Positions 28,801 through 36,414 of a DNA stretch of 64,000 nucleotides are shown here, piece by piece. The notes beneath the pieces were generated by a model that worked only from the letters and a program-made list of their open reading frames with translations, did not search any database and was not told where the DNA came from. The stretch comes from VRUE01 sp035605695 (lineage in GTDB: Bacteria; Actinomycetota; Thermoleophilia; Solirubrobacterales; 70-9). Location: NCBI GenBank assembly GCA_035605695.1, contig DATNGZ010000019.1, forward strand, positions 1 through 64,000, written 5' to 3'. The position numbers and the translations under genes were made by a program. Position 1 is the stretch's first letter. Every line of letters starts with the position of its first letter.

Positions 28801-29135
28801 ACTTTCGGGTCGCGTCGCAGGTTGCGGATCAGCGCCGGACCCTGGCGGTCGATCGCCGCCGGCTTGCCCTGGAGAAGAATCGCGAACGGCGCGGTATCGC
28901 CGAAGTACTGGCGCAGCATGCCGTTGGCGTCATGGACCTTGGTGCCGCCGATGTCGAGTGAGCTGGGAGTGAGCTTTTCCTCGAGGCTGAAGCCGAAGCC
29001 GACGAGGACCGCGATGAAGACCGCGGCAACCGCCAGCGCTCGCCGCGGGTAGCGCAGCATCAGTGGCGGGCGAGCCTTGTCCTCACGCTCAGCGCGCGCG
29101 TTGTCCCTTGGCCCCCTGCTCCTCCTCACAGGCAC
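25812..29135 (-). CDS. MMPL/RND-superfamily transporter, very large
   Basis: A 1107-residue protein. The first helix is at about 33-52; two membrane bundles lie at about 195-400 (LIALPVLLLVLLLVFRSPVAAAVPLGFGAIAVF, MGLALGVDYALLMVSRFREE) and about 900-1090 (VAAITLATFLVLILVLRAL, FGIVFGLSIDYAVFLLVRMREH). Each has the GVDYALL/SIDYAVF motif whose aspartate is part of the proton path in MMPL proteins. An unusually long central region (about 520-810) has repeated Gly/Ala heptad-like helices, as in YhgE/Pip-type proteins. MMPL members export lipids or polyketides. GTG 29135 is the longest start; ATG 29060 (MLRYPRRAL) is an alternative. Adjacent to the mce and secreted-protein genes. Confidence 0.88.
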   Translation of the reverse strand: MPVRRSRGPRDNARAEREDKARPPLMLRYPRRALAVAAVFIAVLVGFGFSLEEKLTPSSLDIGGTKVHDANGMLRQYFGDTAPFAILLQGKPAAIDRQGPALIRNLRRDPKVTTLSPWDVGTVGQLRPSPDRALIVADFHDDLDKAVNDRVPLVNQAIEESIHSPVRATQSGFATLLRSVQDESISGGERAELIALPVLLLVLLLVFRSPVAAAVPLGFGAIAVFASRGMLAILTNWFDVSALALTVCSMMGLALGVDYALLMVSRFREEIAAGADPLDAAWTTRRTAGRTTIFAGSTLVLSMAVAFFIVPGVLLASLAGTLAMVVVLTVVVATLLGPPILVLLGPNIDRWRIGRKPNGERSRLMTVVSAALRRPAPVAALIGGVVLVLAAPAIALKTGPFSVGQLPHDDPARQDAERIQHAFGGGYEAPFTIVAAAKEGTITEPQRLAALSRWQRRIAATPGVQNVVGPEQVSKAVEPLRKTFAGVLSSNEKVGPLANVARLGRNLGRVATAVATVRSGLSQATAGAGLLAEGSGKAEEGAIAIATGLGQAAAGSQEAVVGLGKFAKGTKKLSKAQSRAALGGFQLKLGLPDVATNLRNNALRRSHKLQKALFGDANIKAPQLQAAAQAGAEQLAAALKQLEGMTSGKSDPNYGPALEAVRNATAAISGTNPATGQPYAPEYAGLPTELTALQARLLDDAEEGQEVSRWISSETSHIETLATGAKRLSEGLYKISAGGKEVAKQAARIDRETTRLAGGLDRLGNGASALAGGLTRLTGGTTELQRSLAEGYSQSYPLQSGSRRIAVRVLSQSDSLNKRAARLRRTSPGIFNSGYFVLSALDGTRGRAHERASEAVDINGGGQAATITVFSRYGFNSPGSIALNKTLEEDADALGKEANVITGVAGGPPTLNTYSRVTKDQIPYIVAAITLATFLVLILVLRALPLAAIAVGLNLVTVGVAFGILTLLTNVPDGWPLGGRTYVDAVGAVMIFGIVFGLSIDYAVFLLVRMREHYDLEGDNAAAIEFGLEKTARVITGAAVIMLAVFIAFAGTPIATVSQLGVGLTVAVILDATVVRIVLLPALMLLIGDRVWWLPRWLERSLPRLNV

Positions 29136-29254
29136 GCCCTGTAGTTTGGCGGTCCGAGCCCCGGAGCGGGTGAAAAGAAACAGAAGACTCTGTTAAGGAC
29201 GAGCTCCAGGGGCTCGCGCTTGAACGGGGCGCTAGCCTGGTTGTCGGAGGAGAT

Positions 29255-30010
29255 TTGAAGCGACTCTTGGGAATTGGGGTGGTTATCGCCTGCGTCCTCT
29301 TCGCGGGAGGGGCAAACGCGGCGCTGGTCAAGGTCGGCAACCTGGTGCTCACCGCCGACGGCGGCTTCACGCCGCGGACGCTGCCGCAGCAGACGTTCGC
29401 GCCGATCGACTTCACCGGCCACGCCGACCTCAGGTCCGCCGATGGCAGCGTTCCGCCGCCGCTGCAGCAGGTGGTTCTCGACTTCGACCGCGACGGCAGG
29501 CTGAGCACTGCCGGCCTGCCAATCTGCCAGCCAACGCTGCTCGAAGAAGTGACCCCGGCGGAAGCCCGCGCCCGCTGCCCCAAGGCGATCGTCGGCACCG
29601 GGCACGTGAGCGCCCTGATCACGCGCGAAGCGGGCCCGCCGACCCTGGCCAGCTCGGCGATCACGCTCTTCAACGGCCCCCCCCAGGCAGGCCACCCGAC
29701 GGTCATCCTCCACGCCCGCACCACGGTCCCGGCCACGCAGAACTTTGTCCTCACGATCCCGATCGAAAAGCAGGCCGGGCTCTACCGCTATCGGGCAACG
29801 GTCGACGTGCCGCCGATCGCCGCCGGCCGCGGTTCGCTGATCCATCTGGACGTCAAGATCGGCAAGCACTATCGTTACCGCGGCTCCGAGCGCAGCTACA
29901 CCGCGGCTCGCTGCGGCGACGGCGTCTTCCGCACCCGCGGACGCTTCACCTTCGCCGGAGACGTGATCATCGAAGGCAGCGTTGAAAAACCCTGCACCGT
30001 CCGTCGATAG
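29255..30010 (+). CDS. Secreted protein, paralogue 3, divergent from the MMPL gene
   Basis: A 251-residue protein with signal peptide about 1-22 (KRLLGIGVVIACVLFAGGANA). TTG 29255 is preceded by GGAGGAGA at good spacing. The mature part follows the family plan: GNLVLTADGGFTPRTLP, LQQVVLDFDRDGRLSTAGLPIC, a second Cys (ARCPKAIVGTG), ITLFNGPPQAGHPTVILHARTT, PPIAAGRGSLIHLDVKIGKHYRYRG, and two late cysteines (AARCGDG, KPCTVRR). The ordered cysteines suggest two disulfides. Probably an exported beta-rich protein working with the neighbouring MMPL/MCE system. Confidence 0.68.
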   Translation: MKRLLGIGVVIACVLFAGGANAALVKVGNLVLTADGGFTPRTLPQQTFAPIDFTGHADLRSADGSVPPPLQQVVLDFDRDGRLSTAGLPICQPTLLEEVTPAEARARCPKAIVGTGHVSALITREAGPPTLASSAITLFNGPPQAGHPTVILHARTTVPATQNFVLTIPIEKQAGLYRYRATVDVPPIAAGRGSLIHLDVKIGKHYRYRGSERSYTAARCGDGVFRTRGRFTFAGDVIIEGSVEKPCTVRR

Positions 30011-30032
30011 CCGAGCTTCTTCAGGGGAGATA

Positions 30033-30106
30033 TGGGCCGCGAAGGACTCGAACCTTCAACCTTGAGCTTAAGAGGCTCCTGCTCTAACCAGTTGAGCTAG
30101 CGGCCC
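30033..30106 (-). tRNA. tRNA-Lys (anticodon CTT)
   Basis: Read on the minus strand: acceptor GGGCCGC/GCGGCCC, D-stem GCTC/GAGC, anticodon loop CTCTTAA (anticodon CTT), T-stem GAAGG/CCTTC with loop TTCGAGT, discriminator A. Position 27/43 is a G/A mismatch; all other stems pair. 74 nt, with no CCA seen in the DNA. Confidence 0.95.
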
Positions 30107-30136
30107 TGGGGTTGAGAAGTATAGGAAGGGCGATCG

Positions 30137-30919
30137 TTATTCGCCGAGGGAGCCGCCGGTGCTGCCCGAGAGGCCGCCGAGCGGATTTTCCAAGGCTTCC
30201 TTGCGCCGCGATCCTTCTTGTTTGGCGGCTTCCACCTTCTGTTTCTGGAATTCTTTTCCGCGCTGGCGATATTCAGCCATCTGTTTGCTGATTTCTTTTG
30301 CTTCTGACTTGGCCGGGGCCTTGGCTTTCGCTTCCTTAGTCGCCTTGTCTCCGGCGGCGAAATCGCCCGCGTAGTACTCGTAGATCGCCAGGGTGGTTAG
30401 CGAGTTGACGGTCGGCTGCGTTTCGGCGGCGATGCGCTGCGCGGCGGCGGCTTTCTCAATGTTGGTCACCGCTTCTTCGAGGCTGGCTCCTGATTCGGCG
30501 AGGCCAAAGTAGGCACGCGAGACGAGCAGCGCCGTCGACGGGTTGGGTTCCTCTGCCTGCTTCAGGTAGCGAGCCCAGGCTTCGACCCCTTGGCTGAGCT
30601 CTTGGCGCCCTTCAGCCGTGAGCTGGGTGGCCCCGGTTTCGGGGTTGACTTCGGTCAGGGCGTTGCCGGCGGTGATCCGTGTCCGGGTCAGGGAAAGCAG
30701 CAGGGCCTCGTTAGTGGGCTGCTTTAGCAGTTTGCGTTCGGTCCGTTCGGCTTGTTCGTCGAGGACCTTGCTGGCGCTCGTCGTACCGCCGCCGCCGAGT
30801 ATGTTGCCGATGCTGAACGGCCCGACGACGAGGAAGAGACTGGCGCCCATCAGCAGCGCGAGGATCGCGTAGACGACCCGGACGACGTGCTTGCGTCGTC
30901 CACTGGTGTCGAAAACCAT
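30137..30919 (-). CDS. Membrane-anchored TPR-like protein, unknown function
   Basis: A 260-residue protein. ATG 30919 (MVFDTSGRRKHV) is preceded by AGAAGGCGAG. One membrane helix (about 14-36, VYAILALLMGASLFLVVGPF) anchors a helical domain (about 55-235) with repeated Ala/Leu helix pairs resembling TPR units (ALLVSRAYFGLAESGASLEEAVTNIEKAAAAQRIA, LTTLAIYEYYAGDFAAGDKATKEAKAKA). A Lys/Glu coiled coil and a Gly/Ser tail close it. It follows tatC by 27 bp, so it may belong to the tat operon; this is suggestive only. Confidence 0.65.
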   Translation of the reverse strand: MVFDTSGRRKHVVRVVYAILALLMGASLFLVVGPFSIGNILGGGGTTSASKVLDEQAERTERKLLKQPTNEALLLSLTRTRITAGNALTEVNPETGATQLTAEGRQELSQGVEAWARYLKQAEEPNPSTALLVSRAYFGLAESGASLEEAVTNIEKAAAAQRIAAETQPTVNSLTTLAIYEYYAGDFAAGDKATKEAKAKAPAKSEAKEISKQMAEYRQRGKEFQKQKVEAAKQEGSRRKEALENPLGGLSGSTGGSLGE

Positions 30920-30946
30920 CCGACGCTCGCCTTCTGCCAACTCGAA

Positions 30947-31714
30947 TCAGTGCTCCTGGGTTGAGGGCCTTGCCATTTCCGCCTCCCTCGGCGTGCCAAA
31001 GGCGCGAGCGATCAAGATACTCAACTCGAACAAAACAAGTAGAGGAACCATCTCGATCAGCATCGAGATCGGGTCGACGCCGGGCAGCGCGGCGGCGACG
31101 ACAGCGATGATCAGGTACGCGTAGCGCCGGTTCTTTTTCAGCTGCTCGACGCTGACGATGCCGAGCCTGGTGACCGCGAGGATCGCCAGCGGTAGCTGGA
31201 AGATCACCCCGCCGGCGAGCATCGTGGTCGAGAAGAAGCTGTAGTAATCGCGAGCGCGGACCTGGACGTTGAACTGGGTGTCGTTGAAGTTGAGCAGGAA
31301 CTTCACTGCCGGCGGCATCACGACGAAGTATGCGAAGGCGACGCCGGCGAGAAAGAGCAGCGGCGCGGCGAGCAGCAACGGCAGGATCATGCGCCGCTCG
31401 CTGTGGCTGAAGGCCGGCAGAACGTAGGCGTAAGCCTGGTAGAGGAAGATCGGCAGACAGAGGATCAGCGCCCCGTAGGTGGAGACGGTGAGCGTCGTCG
31501 TAAACGGTTCGGCGATGCCGAAGGTGATCAGCTTGTCGTGGTTACTGGGAAGCGGCCCGTTGGCGATTTCAAGCAGCAGGTTGTTTTGCCAAAAGCAGAG
31601 CGCCAGGGCAACGCCGAAGACGACCAGGCAGACGACGATGCGCGTGCGAAGCTCGTCGAGGTGCTCGACAAGGGTAAGGCGATCCTCGTGAGAGACCGCC
31701 TTCATGCGAGCCAC
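30947..31714 (-). CDS. tatC: Sec-independent protein translocase TatC
   Basis: A 255-residue protein with six membrane helices, the core of the twin-arginine receptor. N-terminal block LTLVEHLDELRTRIVVCLVVF, then FGIAEPFTTTLTVS, the YQAYAYVLPAFSHSERR loop and FAYFVVMPPAVKFLLNF are typical TatC segments with the conserved Glu and Pro residues. It is transcribed after tatA with an 11-bp gap. A likely client in this window is the Rieske protein at 35724. Confidence 0.95.
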   Translation of the reverse strand: MARMKAVSHEDRLTLVEHLDELRTRIVVCLVVFGVALALCFWQNNLLLEIANGPLPSNHDKLITFGIAEPFTTTLTVSTYGALILCLPIFLYQAYAYVLPAFSHSERRMILPLLLAAPLLFLAGVAFAYFVVMPPAVKFLLNFNDTQFNVQVRARDYYSFFSTTMLAGGVIFQLPLAILAVTRLGIVSVEQLKKNRRYAYLIIAVVAAALPGVDPISMLIEMVPLLVLFELSILIARAFGTPREAEMARPSTQEH

Positions 31715-31725
31715 TGTGGCTGTCC

Positions 31726-31956
31726 TCAGCTGCGGTCGTGAACGACCGGCTTGCCCTCGGCGCCCTTGGCTACTGGGGCTGGGGGCTCAATCGCCTCGGG
31801 CTGCTCCGGCTCGTGGTTGTCGCCACTGACCGAGCCGCGGAACTCGCGGATTCCTTTGCCCAGGGAGCGGCCAAGCTCCGGCAGGCGTTTCGGTCCGAAG
31901 ACGACCAGGGCGATGATCAGGACTATCGCAAGCTCCATAGGTCCGACATTTGGCAT
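31726..31956 (-). CDS. tatA: Twin-arginine translocase TatA
   Basis: A 76-residue protein with a short exported N-terminus, membrane helix about 7-21 (MELAIVLIIALVVFGP), the conserved hinge FGPKRLPELGRSLGKGI and an amphipathic helix, then an acidic/Pro tail. It forms the pore component with TatC next door. ATG 31956 starts MPNVGPMELAI. Confidence 0.95.
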   Translation of the reverse strand: MPNVGPMELAIVLIIALVVFGPKRLPELGRSLGKGIREFRGSVSGDNHEPEQPEAIEPPAPVAKGAEGKPVVHDRS

Positions 31957-32094
31957 GCATCAATGGTACCGGCAGCCCAAGGCGAACCGGATCGCAGCGA
32001 ATTGGGGAGACGACGTACTTGATTTTTGAGTTTTGTGGGCATGTTGGGAAAAGTGCGAATTGAGTCTTCGTTTCGCGGGTTCGATAGGGCAGAG

Positions 32095-32427
32095 ATGAGA
32101 GACGCGAGCGCCAGTCAGACGAAGATCGCCGCCGGACTCCACATCTGTCCGCAGTGCGCATCGACGTTGGTCCAACCAACCTGCTGGGAGCAGGCGGGTG
32201 ACCGAGGGCACTGGCGACTCTGGCGCCGTTGCCCGGAGTGCGACTGGCACTGCGATGAGGTCCACGGCGAAAGCGCGATCGACGCCTTCGATGAGGAGCT
32301 CGACCTCGGCACCAGGGCGCTGAGCGAGGTGCTGAAAGAGCTCGAGCACGAGAACATGCAGTTCTTTGCCGACACCCTCAGCGCCGCTCTCGCCGCCGAC
32401 CTGATCACCGCCGACGACTTTCGCTAG
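32095..32427 (+). CDS. Zinc-ribbon-like protein, unknown function
   Basis: A 110-residue protein starting at ATG 32095 (MRDASASQTK), preceded by GGGCAGAG. Two CPxC pairs, ICPQC and RCPEC, separated by about 27 residues, form a probable zinc ribbon, with further C/H residues (DWHCDEVHG). The C-terminal half is an acidic helix (FDEELDLGTRALSEVLKELEHENMQFFADTLSAAL). It is divergent from tatA and convergent with the polyprenyl synthase gene. The family looks conserved-hypothetical; function unknown. Confidence 0.7.
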   Translation: MRDASASQTKIAAGLHICPQCASTLVQPTCWEQAGDRGHWRLWRRCPECDWHCDEVHGESAIDAFDEELDLGTRALSEVLKELEHENMQFFADTLSAALAADLITADDFR

Positions 32428-32434
32428 CGCGTCG

Positions 32435-33400
32435 CTAGCTGTAGCGCTGGACGACTCCATCGGCAACGAGGCCGAGGAGCTGGCGCTGCTCGGGGTCGAA
32501 GGCGGCGCCGTCGAGCCGGTCCTTGGCCGCCGCGACCATCGCCAGCGCCCGCGAACGGACCTGATCCAGCGCCCCGGTTGCGGCGATGCGGTCGCAGAGC
32601 GCCTCGGCGGCGGCGAGGTCGAGTGCGCGCAGGCCGCTCGAACCGATCGACGAGTCCTCGGCCGCAGCAAGAATCAGCGGCAGGGTGACCGTACCGTCAA
32701 GCAGATCGGTGCCGCGGGCCTTGCCGGTGCGCTCGGCCGGACCGGAGACGTCGAGCACATCATCGAGCAGCTGGAAGGCGAGCCCGATCTCCGCACCGAA
32801 GGCACCGAGCGCCTCGCTGTCGCTTCCCATCCGGCAGGCGCACTCGAACAGCTTCGCGGTCTTGAGGCGGCAGCGCTCAAGGTAGCGTTGCTCGGAGATC
32901 CTCAGGTCAAAGGCATCCTGGCGCTGGGCGAGCTCGCCGCGGGCCAGGGCTGCCGAGGCCTCGGCCAGCAGCGCGACCGAGCGGCTGTCGCCGTGTTCGG
33001 CGAGGAAGGCAAAGGCGCGCGAGAAGAGCAGGTCGCCGGCGGAGACGGCGCGGGCGCGCCCGGAGACTGCGGCAATCGTCGGCTGGCCGCGGCGCAGCGG
33101 GGCGGCGTCGAGAACATCGTCGTGGACGAGCGTCGCCATGTGGACCAGCTCAATCGCGGTCGCCGCTCGCACGGCCTCCTCCCCCCCGTCGGCGCCGGCG
33201 CAAAGTAGAACCAACAGCGGCCGTAGCCGCTTGCCTCCCGCCGCCAGCGTCGCCGCCAGGTCGGCGCTCAGCGGCTCGCCGTGGCCACGGCTCTGCTCGC
33301 GCAGTTTCTCCTCGACCTCGCCCAACCGCGCCGGCAACCAGCGGCTCGAAGCGTCGAGCACCGCGGTCACCGGCGGTGGGACGGCGGAGGGTCTGGTCAC
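32435..33400 (-). CDS. Polyprenyl diphosphate synthase (trans, class 1), likely menaquinone side chain
   Basis: A 321-residue all-helical isoprenyl synthase. KRLRPLLVLL binds substrate; the first aspartate-rich motif is HDDVLDAAPLRRG and the second is LLDDVLDVSG. Chain-length residues before the first motif (IELVHMATLVHDD) are of the long-chain type. It probably supplies the menaquinone tail, since menG/ubiE lies directly upstream with a 4-bp overlap and the bc complex follows the same pattern. Ends the long heme/bc/quinone gene run. Confidence 0.92.
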   Translation of the reverse strand: MTRPSAVPPPVTAVLDASSRWLPARLGEVEEKLREQSRGHGEPLSADLAATLAAGGKRLRPLLVLLCAGADGGEEAVRAATAIELVHMATLVHDDVLDAAPLRRGQPTIAAVSGRARAVSAGDLLFSRAFAFLAEHGDSRSVALLAEASAALARGELAQRQDAFDLRISEQRYLERCRLKTAKLFECACRMGSDSEALGAFGAEIGLAFQLLDDVLDVSGPAERTGKARGTDLLDGTVTLPLILAAAEDSSIGSSGLRALDLAAAEALCDRIAATGALDQVRSRALAMVAAAKDRLDGAAFDPEQRQLLGLVADGVVQRYS

Positions 33401-34065
33401 CCGGCGATGCCGCTGTGGATCGTGACGATCCCACCGGCGAGGATCGTGTACCTGATCCCCTCGAGGCCGGCCGCATCCATCCTCTCCGCCAGGCCCCGCG
33501 GGCCGGGAAAGGTATGAACGGACTCGGCCAGATAGGCGTAGGCCTCCGGGTCATCGGAGAGCCTGCCGAGGAGTGGCGCGATGCGGTCGAACCAGAGCGA
33601 GTAAAAGGTCGAAAAGGGACGGCGCCGGGGCCTGGTGAACTCGAGCACGACCAGCCTTCCCCCCGGTCGGAGAACCCGCGCCATCTCCCGCAAGCCGCGG
33701 TCGCGATCGGCGAAGTTGCGCACCCCGAAGCCGACGGTGACCGCATCGAAGCGCCCAGCGTCGTATGGCAGGGCCAGCGCATCGGCCCACTCGAAGCGGA
33801 CCCCCTGCACCTCCCGTTGCGATGTCTTCTCCCGCGCCAAGTCGAGCATCGGCTCGGAAAAGTCGCAGCCGACCACGTGGCCGCCAGGGGAGATGCGACG
33901 AGCAAGCTCCAGCGAGAGGTCGCCGGTGCCGCAACAGACGTCGAGCGCGGAATCCCCCGGGCCAAGGGCGGCGCGATCCGCCGCTCGCTCGCGCCAGTGA
34001 TGGTGAAGGCCCGCGCTCATCAGCGAGTTCAGCAGGTCATAGCGAGCCGCGACCCGATCGAACAT
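33397..34065 (-). CDS. menG: Demethylmenaquinone methyltransferase
   Basis: A 222-residue SAM-dependent methyltransferase of the UbiE/COQ5 family, the last step of menaquinone synthesis. Signatures: MFDRVAARYDLLNSLMSAGLHHHWR, SAM motif ALDVCCGTGDLS, GCDFSEPML, DAVTVGFGVRNFADR and GRLVVLEFTRP. The reading frame continues upstream without a stop (FAEQVNR before MFDR), so a slightly longer N-terminus is possible. Symbol could equally be ubiE. It overlaps the prenyl synthase gene. Confidence 0.93.
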   Translation of the reverse strand: MFDRVAARYDLLNSLMSAGLHHHWRERAADRAALGPGDSALDVCCGTGDLSLELARRISPGGHVVGCDFSEPMLDLAREKTSQREVQGVRFEWADALALPYDAGRFDAVTVGFGVRNFADRDRGLREMARVLRPGGRLVVLEFTRPRRRPFSTFYSLWFDRIAPLLGRLSDDPEAYAYLAESVHTFPGPRGLAERMDAAGLEGIRYTILAGGIVTIHSGIAG

Positions 34066-34108
34066 GCGGTTGACCTGCTCCGCGAACTGGGCGGAGTCCC
34101 GAGAGGGC

Positions 34109-34810
34109 TTAGTCGAGTGAGGAGAGGAAATCGGCGAGCTCGTTGAGCTTCTTCGGCGGTAGGTCGCGGAAGGAGGGCATGATACCGGGGCCGATCTCTA
34201 CCGAGCGCAGGATCGCCGCGCGCGGAATCCGCTGCGCGATGTGGGTCAGTTCGGGGCCCGGCCCATTGTTGCCGTTCTCGCCGAGCTTGTGGCAGGCGAG
34301 GCAGCCGGAGCCGGCGACGATCTCCTTGCCGGCCTCGTAGCGCGGCGCGACTTTCATGTCGATCTCGGTCGGCGAACCGCCGGTGGCGCCGAGGAAGCTG
34401 AGGTAAGCCATCGCGGCGATCGTCAGGCAGCCGGCGGTGGTCGCGATCGGCCGCCGGATCGGGTTGCGCTCCGGACCGCGGTCGTAGAACGGCAGCAGCA
34501 GAAGCAGCACCATGCAGATCGTCGGGATCCCGATCGTCGCGATCGGGACCAGCTCCGGCGGCTTGATCACGCGCAGGAGCTCGAAGAGGAAGAAGAAGTA
34601 CCACTCCGGCCGCGGCACGTAGGTGGTCGAGGTCGGATCGGCCTTGGGGCCTTGCTCCGCCCCGAGCACGACCGACATCAGGATGATCACACCGACGACG
34701 ATCAGCATCATCGCCGAGTCCTTCAGCACCGCGTAAGGGAAGAAGGGCTTGCCCTTCTTCTTCAGCAGCTCGTATTCCTCGAGATAGGCCTGCTTGTCGG
34801 CGGGCTTCAC
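34109..34810 (-). CDS. qcrC: Menaquinol-cytochrome c reductase, cytochrome b C-terminal half fused to cytochrome c
   Basis: A 233-residue fusion. Residues about 25-140 are the C-terminal cytochrome b domain/subunit IV (DSAMMLIVVGVIILMSVVLG, the quinol-site segment RPEWYFFFLFELLRV, LVPIATIGIPTICMVLLLLLPFYD). A mono-heme cytochrome c domain follows, with the CLACH heme motif and a late Met ligand candidate (GPGIMPSF). This arrangement matches the Bacillus QcrC form. The start overlaps the qcrB stop by 4 bp. Confidence 0.92.
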   Translation of the reverse strand: MKPADKQAYLEEYELLKKKGKPFFPYAVLKDSAMMLIVVGVIILMSVVLGAEQGPKADPTSTTYVPRPEWYFFFLFELLRVIKPPELVPIATIGIPTICMVLLLLLPFYDRGPERNPIRRPIATTAGCLTIAAMAYLSFLGATGGSPTEIDMKVAPRYEAGKEIVAGSGCLACHKLGENGNNGPGPELTHIAQRIPRAAILRSVEIGPGIMPSFRDLPPKKLNELADFLSSLD

Positions 34811-35709
34811 GAAACTGCTCCGTTGGATGGCGCGGCCCCGTTGCCCTCGACGCCCGCATCGAGCTGGGAGACCGGCGCAGCGACCTTCGGCTTGTCAGCT
34901 TTCAGCCAGGGCGGCGCGGTGGTGCCGAGCTTGACCACGAGGTACATATGGGCGCCGATCAGGGCGATGATCGCGCCGGGGACGAGCAGCATGTGGATCG
35001 CGTAGAAACGAGAGAGCGTGGTCGCCCCGAGCTCGGGGCCGGCTCTGAGGAAATCGCTGAGGTAGGGGCCGACGACCGGGCCGGTGCCGTTGATGTTGAT
35101 GCCGACGACCGAGGCCCAGAAGGAGCGCTGGTCGAAGGGCAGCAGGTAGCCGGTGAAGGCCATCGTCATCGTCAGGATCAGCAGCACGACGCCGATCACC
35201 CAGTTGAGCTCGCGCGGGTACTTGTAGGCGCCGAAGAAGAAGGTGCGGCCCATGTGGAGGAAGATCAGGATCACCATCACGCTCGAGCCCCACTTGTGCA
35301 TGCCGTGGACGAGCTGGCCGAGGAAGACGTCGTTATTGATGTGAGCGATCGAGGCGTAGGCCTGGGTCGTCGAGGGCGTGTAGAACATTGCCAGGAAGAC
35401 GCCGGTGATCGCCTGCGAGATGAAAGCGATCAGAGTGGCCGAACCGAGCGTGTAGAACCAGTTGGTCCCCTTCGGCACCTTGCGGTAGAGCATCCCGGTG
35501 AGGAATCCGGATGCCGCGGTGCGCTGGTCAACCCAGGCAAGGACGTCGGCGGGCGCGTCCTTGGCCTGTTCGCCAAGGCGCTTGGCGTCGCTGGGACGCT
35601 CCGGCGGCGCCGTCTTCAGGTCGGCGGGGGCCGGGCCCTTGACGCCATTGCCCTCGCCCGGCTTAGCGGGTTTGCGCAGTGGCGCGGGGATTAGGGAGTC
35701 GAGCTTCAT
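34807..35709 (-). CDS. qcrB: Menaquinol-cytochrome c reductase, cytochrome b N-terminal half
   Basis: A 300-residue membrane protein. The N-terminal 60 residues are Pro/Lys-rich and soluble. Helices A-D follow, with paired heme ligands HGMHKWGSS and FLHMGRTFF, then SRFYAIHMLLVPG and LIGAHMYLV. The Qo segment GYLLPFDQRSFWASVVG is clear. With qcrA and qcrC it makes the cytochrome bc complex that moves electrons from menaquinol to cytochrome c while exporting protons. It lies 14 bp after qcrA. Confidence 0.94.
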   Translation of the reverse strand: MKLDSLIPAPLRKPAKPGEGNGVKGPAPADLKTAPPERPSDAKRLGEQAKDAPADVLAWVDQRTAASGFLTGMLYRKVPKGTNWFYTLGSATLIAFISQAITGVFLAMFYTPSTTQAYASIAHINNDVFLGQLVHGMHKWGSSVMVILIFLHMGRTFFFGAYKYPRELNWVIGVVLLILTMTMAFTGYLLPFDQRSFWASVVGININGTGPVVGPYLSDFLRAGPELGATTLSRFYAIHMLLVPGAIIALIGAHMYLVVKLGTTAPPWLKADKPKVAAPVSQLDAGVEGNGAAPSNGAVS

Positions 35710-35723
35710 CGTCGCCTAGCGCC

Positions 35724-36404
35724 TCAGCCGCTCGGTGGTGGGAAGGTGGACGGACGGGGCGGATACAGATATTCCCAGACCCCGCCGGTGAACTCGCCGG
35801 GGTCGCGGGCGCGGACCGGCTCGAGCTGCGAGGTGACGCTGTAGCGCGGGCCGAGCTCGACCTGGCCGTCGCGGACGCGGGTCTGGAATTGATCGAGCGG
35901 GCGGACCGGCGGACCGCCGATCCGTTTGCCCTGGAAGTCGTAGACGCCGCCGTGGCAGGGGCAGATGAAGTTGCCGGCCGCCTCGACGAAGCGGACCGGG
36001 CAGCCGAGGTGGGCACAGCGATTGGAGACGGCGACGAGCTCGTTCGGTTTCTCGCCGAGCTGCTCGGAGCTTTTGCGCACGTAGGCGGTGGTCTTACCGG
36101 CGTCGCCGATTCCCTCGGTTTCGGTGAAGACGACCTGGCGGTAGGTGTCCTCGACGAAGTCGCTGACCGGGCCGACCGCCTCCCAACGCTCCTTGCCGCG
36201 GTGGAAGATCGGCGCCACGGCGAAGCCGACTGCCGGCAGCACGATCGCCGCGCCGGCGAGGCCACCCAGCCCCTGCACCGCGACGGTGAAGGCGCGACGG
36301 CGCGTCATCGACTCCCCCTCGAAGTAGCCGGGGGGTTCGGGGGTCGGGCGCTCTGGCCGACCAGCCGCCTCGGCCCCGTTTTGCTTGTCCGCGTCGTCGC
36401 TCAA
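35724..36404 (-). CDS. qcrA: Rieske iron-sulfur subunit of menaquinol-cytochrome c reductase
   Basis: A 226-residue protein. A Tat-like signal/anchor SMTRRRAFTVAVQGLGGLAGAAIVLPAVGF lies at about residues 33-62. The Rieske cluster motifs are NRCAHLGCPV and FICPCHGGVYD, with both Cys-His pairs and the disulfide cysteines. TTG 36404 is preferred (GAGGTTGAG just before, 10 bp after the previous stop); longer in-frame extensions overlap the upstream gene and look unlike the family. Export by the Tat system at 30947-31956 is expected. Confidence 0.92.
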   Translation of the reverse strand: MSDDADKQNGAEAAGRPERPTPEPPGYFEGESMTRRRAFTVAVQGLGGLAGAAIVLPAVGFAVAPIFHRGKERWEAVGPVSDFVEDTYRQVVFTETEGIGDAGKTTAYVRKSSEQLGEKPNELVAVSNRCAHLGCPVRFVEAAGNFICPCHGGVYDFQGKRIGGPPVRPLDQFQTRVRDGQVELGPRYSVTSQLEPVRARDPGEFTGGVWEYLYPPRPSTFPPPSG

Positions 36405-36414
36405 CAGCTCAACC

